Positions 42,841-54,008 of a stretch of DNA of 64,000 nucleotides are shown piece by piece. Origin of the DNA: Cliona cf. orientalis (lineage: Eukaryota; Porifera; Demospongiae; Clionaida; Clionaidae); NCBI GenBank assembly GCA_963930775.1, contig OZ005689.1, positions 9,064,854 through 9,128,853 of the forward strand, read 5' to 3'. Positions within the stretch are counted from its first letter, which is position 1. Each line of letters starts with the position of its first letter. The notes under the pieces were generated by a model. The model worked only from the letters and a program-made list of their open reading frames with translations, was not told where the DNA came from and did no database searches. The translations under genes were made by a program, and so were the position numbers.

Positions 42841-44635
42841 AGTCCCTTCAACATTGTAGTATCAACATCTTGCTATTTATGTTACAGCTGTCATGATACT
42901 ATTTCTCTGGCAACCATTATTATCAGTACCAAGTGGAAAAGTGTGACTGGCAACCCTGCATGATCTAATTATGGCAAGTGCCCAAGTGCCTGAAAATCTA
43001 GATCTGGTCCTGATCTGGAAGCTACATCGGTGTAAGGAGGTAGCTATAGTCACAACCTGCTATTTGAGAGATTCAGAAGATGAAAGATTTCTTTGATCAC
43101 AGATCTAACAAACACTTAAGACACAGATGTTAGTGGATGTTAGTATTTCAGTGCTACAGACATTACCATTAATTTTTTGTTCGACCCATTAGTGTGCAAT
43201 AATTTATGCCAAAACTGTATGAAAAGTGTTAAATTCTCACTTTGAAATAACTTTCAACAACAATGCTGTTTTAAACCTATTGCGCAGTCATAGCTAGCCA
43301 CTGATACTTTTAGCTACGTACGTACTTGAAAGCATTTAAAGTGAACACTCTCTTCGCTTGAAATGTGATCCTATCTACTTATTATGCAAACTGCATTGTA
43401 GAAATTTGCAAGGTTGAGTTGGACAGAGTTGCAGCTACCCTGCAAAAAATTCATGGAACATAGATCAAGTCAATTTGGCATGACAGTATTCTCTCTCGTC
43501 AGCAGACCTTGAAACAGCTGCTGCCTAAATGCAAATTAAATGGTGCTTGATAAAATTATAGTCCCAGACTTAGTTTCCTGTTTGTCCTGTTATAGCTATA
43601 GCTAAATATTAAGATAGCTAAGATACTTAAAAACATTGCTACTTCAACTTGAAAGTATTTGAAAATACCTTCAATCCTGTTATTCAAGTAACTGTTAATA
43701 CCATTATAGTAACTCTTGAGTTAAATAAATTGGCTGGGTGACAGCAATAATATTTTCTGCCAGTTTATCCTCTATCGTTATTATGGGTATACTTAATTAA
43801 GATACATACACATAACTATACAAACCGAAAGTATAAACTATCCAAACTACTATAGTGTCCAGGTCAAGTGTCCACTCCCGGGTAAGCGCCCATGCATAGG
43901 ATTTCATGGGATCAATGTAGCTGCATGCTACATAAACATACTATTACTATATGCAATACATGTCCTAGGAAAGCATCCATTTGGGTAAAACACTGGACGA
44001 AATGATATCTTTAAATGCAGCTGAAATATGAGTAAAAGTGGCATGAAAACGTGTTTCAGCTGCTTCCAGCAAATAAAGGCCATGTTTTTATGTGTTTCTT
44101 TGGGCGAGAAGTTTATCACTTCGTCCAGTGAAAATTACGCGCTGCTGCTCCATTAGAATCCGATAGTAGCAATAATGAACGTATTTTCATGCACCCTGTT
44201 GATTACTAGATCAGCGTTCCCCTTCAGATTTAATTATGAGCCATATTATAGATTTTGATGTAAATAACCACAAACTAAGTTGGTATCTGTTGCTGTTGGT
44301 TGCTGCAGCGGTTGGGCAGTCACTCAGAGAGATATAATTATCATGACTCGATTGAGTCACAATTAAGTTTATGCTAGAATGTCCAATAATCTCTAACTCA
44401 TCATCTCCTGTTAATTGTGATCATTACATTACTACATAATTATGAGAAAATCAGGAGATCTATAAGAGATAGCAATAATGTATATACTCATTATCAATGC
44501 ACTTTGTTGGTTGGCTGCCTCCAGACGTTGTTGACACAAACGAGGGAAATGTCTTCCTCTGATAATAAGCACTTTTTCAGCTTCCCTCCATACTGCTTCA
44601 CATAGGAATGCACCACAGGGTATATGTTTGTACGG
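42841..44635. other. Intergenic, no gene seen
   Basis: 43855-43950 carries the GTGTCCAGGTCAAG...GGGTAAGCGCCCAT repeat of the 48900 family. A small open frame at 43928-44119 (minus) overlaps it and is not credible. Confidence 0.45.
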
Positions 44636-45260
44636 ATTCTTGTTAACCCTCGCCGCAAAGCGTAGGCGGAGGGTTACTGCAATCGTTTGGTGATTTTTGT
44701 CCGTCCGTCCGTCCGTATGGTAAGAGTCGTCTGGGAGAAAGTACGCATCTGAGGATTACCAGGCATCAAGGAAGAGTGGTCACATTAAGTCCTGCCCAGT
44801 GGTATAATAGTGTGCAGCTGTGGTTGCCATTCTGTGCCTTGCTGGTCAGTTGTCAAAGCAGTGACAGTGTAAACAGGCAGTGGCTCTCAAGTGCATACAT
44901 GTAATTACCCCACGCGCATGCGCAAGGGGTAAAGCAATCGGTTTGTCTGTCTGTCTTTGTCGTTGTCGTTGTCGTCGTTGTTGGCACGAGAATCGCCAGA
45001 TCTCGTGTTCTAGGCATCTATGCGAGTTCTAAGCACAATCAATCAGTAGATATAGGTGAAAAACTGGTTTATATGTGCTTCAAATTGCTCAAAAAAGCTT
45101 ACTAGTGCTACAAATCGTGCATTTTCTCTTCAGTATGCCTGTGGTTTATTGACCACACCCACTCCTTTAGTGAGATATGCTAGCTACTATAGATCTACAT
45201 GTGCATGAGTCATGCGTGCGTGTAGCGGTGAGGGTTTTGCACTCCTGTGCATTCATTATT
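44636..45260. repeat. Short-motif repeat cluster
   Basis: Two similar units: ACCCTCGCC...GAGGGTTACTGCAATCG followed by (CCGT)n at 44698-44717, and ACGCGCATGCGCAAGGGGTAAAGCAATCG followed by (GTCT)n and (GTCGTT)n at 44945-44984. They look like two diverged copies of one repeat with a TGCAATCG-microsatellite head. No gene. Confidence 0.55.
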
Positions 45261-47024
45261 ATAATATGTAGTTCATTCCTACAATAACAACAGCATTTTG
45301 TTGCAGCTAACAGGTACGTACTAAAGTACACCAGTTGCATAAACCAGGACTCTAATTATAATCTAGAAAGTTTCATTGCCTGCATGACTACTATAGAAAG
45401 ATAATCGAAAAATTAAGCCACAATATAGTCTAATAATGTTTGCAATCACAATAGTTAAAATTATTGCACTCTAGAGACATCGATATTGACACTAAGGAGT
45501 TACATGTACTTATCATTAATTTTCGTGGAAGAACAAGGCTTAAATTACTTAACTGAGTGTTCAGTTTTGATATGGGCGTGAGTAGACCCTCACATCCATT
45601 ACCAGTTTGGAGTAAACTGTAGTAGTAAAACTTTGACAACCACCCATACTTGACATTCTTAGGTAATGCATGTAGTGTCCGGTCAACGCCCCAGCTATAT
45701 AACAAGCTAGCCCTATAGGTGAGGCATAAATGGGATGATATCATCAAGATTGATTGATTACTTGGATCAATTTCCTTCCATGACTATCGTTGGCTTATGT
45801 CATGAGATCTGCATCTCTCCGATACCTGGGGAAGTCTAAACGTTGTGTGCAGGGGCATAGCCAGGGGGGAGCACAGGGGGCATTCCCCCCCCCCCCCTTT
45901 TTCCCAGAGTCAGGTAATATTTAGATCATTTCTTACCATATAAACCAATACCATCACCAAGTTGATTCAGGGGCTGTCATACATGATTACTTTAAGGGCA
46001 TCCTTAGTGAAGATCTCAAAATTTGGTGATTTCATGCTTATGACAGACAGATAACAGATGACAATCAAAATCAACAGTTTTACCTCTTGCTACACATGTG
46101 CGTGCATGGGTAATAAGATTATTTGTTTAACAGCGACCTTCCAAGCCTGCTACGATGACCTTCCTGCTTGTATTAAGTATTCATTGACGATACCCGCTTG
46201 TGAATAACGTTATTTATTCCACACAAAGATCTCAACTGCTTGTTGTGCATCCCACCAGCTGCCCTCCTGGGCATGAATAATGGTATGGCATGGCTAAACA
46301 CAGTAGGCCAGAACACGGTGTTTGTGCTGATCGATGCTAAAGACCTATCTGCTTACATCTGCACATTTGAGCTAGCTTGCTTAATAATGAACTCAAAGGA
46401 TTTAGTTTTCCCTTTGCAATTAGTGGGAGCTTTGTTGACTTGGTGCTCTAGCTGCTGCGGGTTTGTTTGTCACGTTCAAGAACCATAGTTACGCTAAAAT
46501 AAATGATGATTTGGGTTTTTGTCCAATCCGGTTGCTATTTCATGCACAATTATTAATTCACGTGCATACGTAGTTCTATAATCTACGTATGGAGTATGCA
46601 ACCAATATTAATAATATTATACATTATCGTATATTGAACTTTGACCCGTAATACAAACATATGGGAAACGCGTGGGTGGAAACACGTATGATAATTTCCC
46701 ATATCAGTCGTGTTCGTCACGTGCAAAATCCGTATCAGTCGTGTTCGTCACATGATCGCCATATATACAGTGTTGAAACGGTTGAACGTTGAGCACCAGA
46801 GAAGAAAGTGAGTTGCTGCTATCAGTCATTTTTGTTGCCCGAGTTAGATAAATGAGCCACGGTGCCGCTGCCCTTACCTTACTTAGCTATACGCCTTAGT
46901 CTTCGGTGCCTGAAATGACGGCGGCCATTGCCAAAACTTAAAGCAGTCCCTTCTTAGCTTTGCCGCTCGAGCTACTAAAGCTCCAGTACAGAAATAGCCT
47001 TCTTAAATATACGATAAATACCTT
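45261..47024. other. Intergenic with minor repeats
   Basis: A GGGGCATAGCCAGGGGGG / C13 patch at 45855-45898 (also 47462, GGGGCGTAGCCAGG), and a direct duplication of ATCAGTCGTGTTCGTCAC at 46703 and 46734. An 82-codon frame at 46240-46488 is hydrophobic but has no recognisable family. No exon is claimed. Confidence 0.4.
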
Positions 47025-47164
47025 ATTGCCATAGTAGAACGACGATACCTTGGAAATACCACTCGTTCATTGCCTTTTGCATTGTTACTCGTGCTTCGCA
47101 CTCGTAACAATACGTGGCAATGAACTCGTGATATTTCCCGGTATCGTCGTTCTACTATGGCAAT
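47025..47164. repeat. Foldback with ~58-bp arms
   Basis: ATTGCCATAGTAGAACGACG ... CGTCGTTCTACTATGGCAAT, continuing through GAAATACCACTCGTTCATTGCC and its complement. The short loop contains ACTCGTGCTTCGCACTCGT. Confidence 0.85.
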
Positions 47165-49093
47165 ATATAAGTATATATTACCAAACAGTTCCTTGTTTAT
47201 TAACGATGTTGCATATAATATTAATTTTGTGCATGATAAAGATGTAGACATGCAGTATGCACCATTGTTTCTTGTTCATTAATCGGCAGAAAATTATGGA
47301 CTAACTGGGAATACATGTTCTATAAGATAGTATCCAGTTCGTACCTCTGTTCCTTGTTCATTAATTAACATAATCACATTTCCGATTTTGTCTATTGCAC
47401 TAGCAGATCCACTGCTATAGAGTACATGATTGTTGGTGGGTTGTACAAAACATCCAAGCCAGGGGCGTAGCCAGGATTTTAGAAAGGTAGGGGCAAGATT
47501 GCACGCGAAGCGCGCGAAAATTTTAGACCGGAAGCCACACCCACTAATTAAATCATGCGATCTGGCGTACTCCCGTTTTGGTGCCCTTTGAACTCATTAA
47601 ATGCTTGATATTCGAGATCAGACACTGCTCGATCGAAGCATAGCTCGAGAGTTTGTTTACAGATAGCTTTATTATCAGCCTTTCTGTGACCATTTTTGAC
47701 TCTGAGAAATGTCTTTCAGTGTGAAATAAATTCCTGAAATAAGGGTAATTGCCGAGCGCATTAGCGCGAGGCATTGGATCGCGGACAGTGGGCCAGGGAT
47801 TGGCAGCTAGCGTTGTATGTATGTAGCTATGTATGTATGTCCGTCACGCTTTTGGAATGCAATTAATTTTTGGTAAAGATCGTTCTTATTTCTGGTAAAG
47901 ATCGCTTGGGATTCAGAAACGCGTGCCACGTTGCGTGTGGCGCGGCACAGACAGACGGGAGGACTTGGAAACTTGGAGGACGTACTGTCGTGCTAGAGCT
48001 AAGTAAACCAGAGAGACTCTGAAGCAATTTTGAAAGAATAATTTGAGGATGTCCAGTCATTGAATAAGATAAGACTTAGCCCCTTGCCTCTGTCTTCTCT
48101 GGTCCGGGCATCCCCAGGCCCTTTCTTCAGGCTCCTCCTCAAAGTCTGTCTGAAATAGTCTATCTTTCTAAAGAATCATAGTGATACCGGCCCTGATGGG
48201 CCCATACTGGAAATTTATGTAGTAGTAGCAGCAGTCTCACCTGTACCCAAGTCCAAAATTACAGACTGTAGCCTTCACAGATAATAGCTTTAATAGTATT
48301 TGTAGAGTCTGTGCCAGCTATGAAGAGTAGCTCATGCATGCTCACTCATTCATGTGCTTGCGCAGGCACTATTTGCACCATGTGTACTCCTAGTAAGTAT
48401 TGAAAGTGGACAATTTTGCCGATAATGATAGTACTACTACTACTACAGTAGAACTCCTCTATTCCTGACTCATTAGGGACAGCTAAATTCATGTTCAGGG
48501 GTAGCTAACTAGCCTTATTTTACAGCTGAGTAATATGTAGTATATGTAGTAAGTTAAGAGATTTGCCCAGACTCTTCATTTCATGGCTGTCCTTACAGAG
48601 GGGTTGTACTACTACTGTGCTTTGTTTCTAAACTGAGCTAAGAATTTTATTTTGTGAGTTCTTCTATGCTCCTCAAAATCCAGTGTTTACACAGCTAGGT
48701 ACACACCGTGCATTTTGAGCAAATTTATGGCATCACACTTCCAATTCTATGCACAGTCTCACTGGCTCTAGGACGCAGGTGTGTGTCTAGCCCAACGCTA
48801 TCTGTAGGCAGATCTGGCCTGACATGCACAATAATATGTGTCGACAACCAATAGCGAAAGGAAATACCCTCTGTTTGTGATTGTATGCAAAATTAATGCA
48901 GTAATACCATAGTATCCCGGGCAAGCACCCACTCTCGGGTAAGCAAATGTATCTCATTTCAAGGGATCTATGTAGAAGACTCTATACAAACATTATTATG
49001 GAAGTTATATCCTGTGTAAGTGCCCATGTGGGCCAAAATCACAAGTTATGTATATGCACCAATGGGCGCTTACCTGGGACACTATATTAATAT
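47165..49093. other. Intergenic, repeat fragments only
   Basis: ATGTATGTAGCTATGTATGT microsatellite near 47815. 48900-49085 is a MITE-like piece with CCCGGGCAAGCACCC at the left and GGGCGCTTACCTGGGACACTAT at the right. No gene. Confidence 0.4.
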
Positions 49094-49380
49094 TCATTCA
49101 AAGTACATGGCTAGACACTCCAGAATTAATGGATATCTCTAATTGGATAAGGATAATGCAGTGTAATAAACATCTATTCAGTCATTTAAAAGTAACCAAA
49201 ATCTGATCGAAGCGTCATAGCGAGGTAGGGTGAAGAATTTTTATCCCTTTCTTGGCCTAATTATGTCTCCACTAAGCTCTATTACATGGCAGCTGTTCTA
49301 AATTATTTCCTTAATATTAGACCATCTTCATTCTATTACATTTTTGGCCTCAGTCCCAGGGATCATGGCAGGATCCATCA
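49094..49380 (+). repeat. Direct repeat, copy 1 of 2
   Basis: CAAAGTACATGG...CACTCCAGAATTAAT ... CCCAGGGATCATGGCA, with about 85-90% identity by eye to 50805-51045. Non-coding. Element class unknown. Confidence 0.7.
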
Positions 49381-50804
49381 TAGCCATCAATTATCCCAGA
49401 CTGTGGTACACCAATAAATAAACTTGAATTTGAATGAAAACTTGACCATGCACTCAGTAGCTGCATAGTTGAAATGGTGTATGTGGTAAAGGTCGTCGAT
49501 ATAGTGGGTTCACTCAGTACGATGCCGGTGCCTCAGTCGCAGACTAGCCTCGGATCATCGGGAATCCGAGAATATCTCTGGACCTCGATAGTGAAAAATT
49601 TCAAAGCTAAGAAGAACTCAACAGTGCAGTAGAGTGGATGCTTCTATTATGAGTCAGCATGTATTATGGGTCATCCATACTAACAAATATGGAAGCATCC
49701 AATTGTTGGGTCACTAAACTGTACCTTACAAGATCTATATTCTGATAAATTGTCTCCACTGCTTGATGTATTTTCATGTGAGTTTACACATGCTTTGTGT
49801 TGAATTTACAAAAAGAAGGAATTTCCGTTTTTGCTGTCCTACCTAAGCAAAATGTATCATTCTTAGCCCATCTAAGTGCCATTAGTTTGTGTTCACACCA
49901 TGCCTCACATCTAGATGGCTGCCATGGACATACCATCACTTGAAAGAACCTTGTGACTGCTGATTTACATGCCAGTTAAGGTGGTGACTCATAATACCAT
50001 CAGGCGACCCATAATACATTCAGTAATATGGCTGACAAAATAATTTTTAAAAAATCATGATTTTTTCTACATGCGACATCGTTCGCAACCCATGCAATAG
50101 ACACGTTGGGAAGTCCTTAAAAAATGCAACCACAATAATAGCTCCCTAATTACCTATATGTGATCTATCACTGTTTAAGTGACTCATAACTGCAACATCT
50201 ACTCTACAGCTAAATTGGTCCGGCGGCACGCTGCTCATGGTGCGTGCTATATATAGCGCAGGGCTATCTATATATATCCACGGGATTACGTCAGCCTAGA
50301 GAATGCGTGAAGTTTGGCAACATGCTGCTTGTAAGGTATTCGCTGGATACACGTGCAAGATACTCTACATATTTCACTAAATTTCAAGTCCCAGAAGGGC
50401 TCCATCGAGGCCCTGAATTTTCTCATAATTACCTCATAGATTACCTCATAATTACCTAATATCCACGAAAAAGTAAATTGTTACTGAGTGCATAATTTGC
50501 AATCTCTTCACACAACAGAGCCCCCACTATCCTGGAAAAGGGGAATCAATCTAATGATGAGGTATGAGGCCAGTCTTTGAAATGGGGTTTCACTTTGCTA
50601 TTCACACTGAAACTGGACTTCCCTATGTAAACCCTTTGGTCAGACATCTCTCACCATGTTCTCTATTCCAGCCAGTCAGCCAGTTTGAGTGCAAGACACC
50701 TAGCTCTCCACTCACATGCATGTGTGGCCTATAGTAATAATTATTCCCTTTTAACCTCAATAATCACCTATGGGCGACACTATGGTAATATTATTATTCT
50801 TTCA
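49381..50804. other. Intergenic, no gene seen
   Basis: Unremarkable AT-rich DNA between the two direct repeats. A GGTGACTCATAATACC / GGCGACCCATAATACA pair lies near 49985. Confidence 0.4.
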
Positions 50805-51045
50805 AAGTAAATAGACACTCCAGAATTAATTGGATAATGATAATACAGTGTAATAAACATCTATTCAGTCATTTAGAGTAAGCGTCATAGCAAGGTAGGG
50901 TGAAGAATTTTGATCCCTTTCTTTGCCTAATTATGTCTCCTCTAAGCTCTTATAATATGCATGCCAGCTGTTCTAAATTACTTTCTTAATATTAGACCAT
51001 CTTCATTCTATTACACTATTGGCCGCAGACCCAGGGATCATGGCA
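50805..51045 (+). repeat. Direct repeat, copy 2 of 2
   Basis: Homologue of 49094-49380 (TGTAATAAACATCTATTCAG, TTAATATTAGACCATCTTCA), ending at the same CAGGGATCATGGCA boundary. Confidence 0.7.
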
Positions 51046-51087
51046 CTCAGGAGTAAATCTCGATCGCACGTGATCACAACCCCATAG

Positions 51088-51240
51088 TCAGTGTACAAGC
51101 GACTTGAGTTTCAAAATGCGCTCAAGAAAAAGGCCGAGGCGGCTACCAAAATCCCTTCAGCACCGAAGCTCTTGAGGATACTGAAGTCCATTGATGATTG
51201 TTTGAGATCGAGTGGGGTGGAAAGGCCGTCCAAATTTTAG
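51088..51240 (+). CDS. Possible terminal exon or gene fragment, unrecognised
   Basis: A 50-codon frame follows a possible acceptor (CCCCATAG) and ends at TAG 51238. It reads as a charged helical segment (VYKRLEFQNALKKKAEAATK, then PSAPKLLRILKSIDDCLRSS). Composition is protein-like and the DNA is more GC-rich than the flanks. No upstream exon was found. Immediately 3' of a dispersed repeat, so it may be a captured fragment. Confidence 0.25.
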   Translation, partial: SVYKRLEFQNALKKKAEAATKIPSAPKLLRILKSIDDCLRSSGVERPSKF

Positions 51241-51510
51241 AAGTTTAGGGAAAGCTATGTGAACTGCCTATCACATTTTTGAGTTGTCAGTGATGCTGAA
51301 TGTAGCCCATGTCTTATGCATGTGGCCATGGAAAACAACTGGCACTTAGAATTTAACTAGTTCCCCCTTCCCCAACCCCCACCTTGCTGATCATGAGTGG
51401 GGGTACGATGATGAGTCACAAACAAAAACTAAACTACAATAGAAGTGTTTCCAAACTTTATTTGTCAGCATAGATGGAAGCGTGCATGAGGTGTGTCAAG
51501 TTATAGTTAA

Positions 51511-52610
51511 CAAATAGCTACAGTGATCTGATTGGTTAGACTGGGGAATATGAATTCGGTGGACTGGAATGGTGGAATGGAACGGTGGAGTGGACTACTG
51601 GAGTGGAGTACTGGACTGGATTACTGGAGTGCCACGCCCACAAATGCACAATTTGGTCCAACTTCCATGGCTACAAATTTGATTTCTAAGCGCTAAAAGG
51701 CTGGCAGGGGATCAATGAGTTAAAAATATCACTTGGTCTACCAAGCTAGTCATGATGTCAGAATGAGGCTGCCATCAGAGACTCACTTGCTGACTAAGTT
51801 GTATGATGAAGCCTGGGTGGCTGAGCGGACTGGACTATAGGTCTGACCGAGAAATACTACTTTCTCTAATACAAATTTGACACCAAACAATAGTAACAGA
51901 CCTTCATCTAATCTATGTTTAGATCATGATCAGATTATGCTTCTGGCAGCAGTCTGTGACAACGGGTCGGGTAGCAAGCATCATTCCTGGTTCATGCTCA
52001 AGTTTATGAGTTCCCTGAGGTAGTCTACCATATGGATGAGTCTAATGAGCCTCTTTCAGGCTCTGGGGCTTGTAGTACTCCAGACCACCTCGAGCTCCAC
52101 TGTATACAGAGTTGTGTTATACAGTACTGTGCCTCCGAGTCCTGCCACTCTCTGAGCATACTAAGGGGAAGCTAGCCTATAGCATGTACAAGTGCATTGG
52201 CTAGCTAGATGATTGCCGATGGGAGATTTAATGGCAGCCTTTTAGTGTCGGATTAGTCTAACCATACACAGTCTTATCTATGGTCTCGATCTAGCCATGA
52301 CCAATTGTACGTGTATTTGTGGGCGTGGCACTCCAGTAATCCAGTCCAGTACTCCACTCCACCGTTCCATTCTACCATTCCAGTCCACCGAATTCATATA
52401 CCTGTTAGACTGTAGTATCTATCCTTCACAAAATACCTTGTATATAGCTAAGCCCCATAAAAAACCTGGTATATTTTGTCACAAGTTGCCTGTGGCTAGT
52501 TTGTTACTAGGCAATTGTTTATATACAAAGCTTTTGGGCATTGTTGCTAGGATCTAAAGTAGTTAGACACTGGTTTCTATGTGATTTAGAAGACCTCAGG
52601 GCTCAGTCAC
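51511..52610 (+). mobile_element. MITE-type element copy X, split by a later insertion
   Basis: Begins CAAATAGCTACAGTGATCTGATTGG, resumes at 52404 after the 51544-52403 insertion, and continues through CCATAAAAAACCTGGTATAT, GGCAATTGTTTATATACAAA, GTTAGACACTGG and GAAGACCTCAGGGCTCAGT. A second, more fragmented copy (Y) runs from 52724 to 60075. Confidence 0.65.
51544..52403. mobile_element. TIR element with 9-bp target duplication, GGTGGAATGG termini
   Basis: Left arm GGGAATATGAATTCGGTGGA, right arm the complement (TCCACCGAATTCATATACCT). Arms of about 100 bp carry GGAATGGAACGGTGGAGTGG repeats and end in GAGTGCCACGCCCAC. Flanked by GTTAGACTG at 51535-51543 and 52404-52412, an exact 9-bp duplication within copy X. 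No transposase; MULE-like by duplication length. Confidence 0.8.
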
Positions 52611-52708
52611 AGTAGAACCCTCGCTTTGCTCGGGATTCTACACAGAGCCCTTCTGTCTTCTAAATCATATAGAAACCTCCTAAACAGTGTCTAACTATTA
52701 TTTAGATC
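52551..52708. repeat. Inverted repeat at the end of copy X
   Basis: GATCTAAAGTAGTTAGACAC ... TTAGAAGAC is answered by GTCTTCTAAATCATATAGAA ... GTGTCTAACTATTATTTAGATC. The loop contains a small GTAGAACCC/GGGATTCTAC hairpin. Confidence 0.8.
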
Positions 52709-53090
52709 CTACTTATAACAAATACAGTGATCTGATTGGCTGAACTGAGTGCAGTATCTATCCTTCATAAAAAAAAAACCTTGTAGCGTAAAACCTCAAC
52801 TAGCTATCGGCCATGTTTTTCGCCTCCGGGCGTAACTCGAAGTAGGAACGGTTCTAGACTCTACTTCAAAGACCTACAGACTGGTCTTATGGTTCTCTAC
52901 ACAGTGATATAAAAATAATGTACCTTTGAATAGCAGACACGGTACAGCGATCTCTCGAAACTCCTGTTCGCTGGCCTGTATTAGGCCCCAATTCCTTGAT
53001 TATTAGTTTCTCATCAGGTAGTTTCCCAACATACCATGCGGGCGGGCGGGCACAACTTATGCAACACTTCCTAAATAAGAACGGAATAAG

Positions 53091-54008
53091 AACGAGAATA
53101 AGAACGAGACTTGCGTGCTCTGCTGTAAACCCATCGTCGAGGGTAAGGATGAAGCGCTTATGTGCGAAGGCGAAACCTGCGGAAATAAATGGATTCATCG
53201 CTACTGTGCTGGCGTATCAACTGCCCACTACAAGCTCCTTGAAACATCTCCCTCTCCCTACTACTGCTGCCTTTGCACCCAGCTAAAGCAAGCAGCCATT
53301 ATTGAGGAAATGAGAGGTACCATTGCTAGTCTCACTGCAGAAGTAGTTGAGCTTCGCGCAACAATTGAATCTCGGAAAGCGGCAAACGAGTCTGTGCAAA
53401 CAACGAATTCGAATGTGGAAGATAGCTCGCGAACCAACGGGCGCTCGTGGTCCAATGTAGTGCGGCGTGGAAATCGATCTAAAGCCCGCAATTCGAAGAG
53501 GCCGCCTGAAGCGAATGGCAATCATCAAGCTAGCTCAAGCAGCAGTGTCAAGATTAAGATTGAGGGTAAAAGGAAGATATGGGGCACCTGGCCAACAACA
53601 TCTGTCAGTGCAGTTAAGAATGCTATCAAAGGCATTACCAAGCAAGATGAGGTATCTGTGAAACGCAAATACAAGACAGTCAGATCAGGCCGGGGGAACT
53701 CTACACGTGTATCCAAATGGTGGTTTATCCTGAATGGGAGAGAAGAACTCCTCGAAAAGCTGGACGAGAAGTGGTCAGCTGTGAAGATGCAGACTAACTG
53801 GTCTCTTGAGCCGGTATTTTGTTTTAACGAAGGTTTAACACAGGGGGATCAGCCTGACGTTCCAAGTAACTCTACCCCGGATCTCTCTCAATCACATGGC
53901 CAAGAGCAAGTTGTCTCAGATTCCATTTCAAATGCCATAGGCTCCGAAGATGACATCTCGCCCCCAAATGATAACAATACGTCCAATCCCGTTCCCTCCC
54001 AAGATTGA
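53091..54008 (+). CDS. LINE ORF1: PHD-finger, coiled-coil nucleic-acid-binding protein
   Basis: About 300 residues. It starts with a PHD-type zinc finger: CVLC near the N-terminus, then CEGETCGNKWIHRYCAG and YYCCLC, giving the Cys4-His-Cys3 order. A coiled coil follows (EEMRGTIASLTAEVVELRAT), then a basic Ser/Arg/Asn region (SWSNVVRRGNRSKARNSKRP) and a globular part with WWFILNGREELLEKL. PHD-bearing ORF1 proteins are known in CR1-group LINEs. No ATG precedes the first Cys pair in this frame (a TAA is at 53076); ATG 53059 is in another frame and ATG 53115 lies inside the finger, so the real start is unclear. It ends at TGA 54006-54008 in the same frame as ORF2. Confidence 0.75.
   Translation, partial: NENKNETCVLCCKPIVEGKDEALMCEGETCGNKWIHRYCAGVSTAHYKLLETSPSPYYCCLCTQLKQAAIIEEMRGTIASLTAEVVELRATIESRKAANESVQTTNSNVEDSSRTNGRSWSNVVRRGNRSKARNSKRPPEANGNHQASSSSSVKIKIEGKRKIWGTWPTTSVSAVKNAIKGITKQDEVSVKRKYKTVRSGRGNSTRVSKWWFILNGREELLEKLDEKWSAVKMQTNWSLEPVFCFNEGLTQGDQPDVPSNSTPDLSQSHGQEQVVSDSISNAIGSEDDISPPNDNNTSNPVPSQD

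Noticed and set aside
46240-46488. 82-residue hydrophobic open frame
   Set aside because: No recognisable family and no neighbouring exons; left as intergenic.
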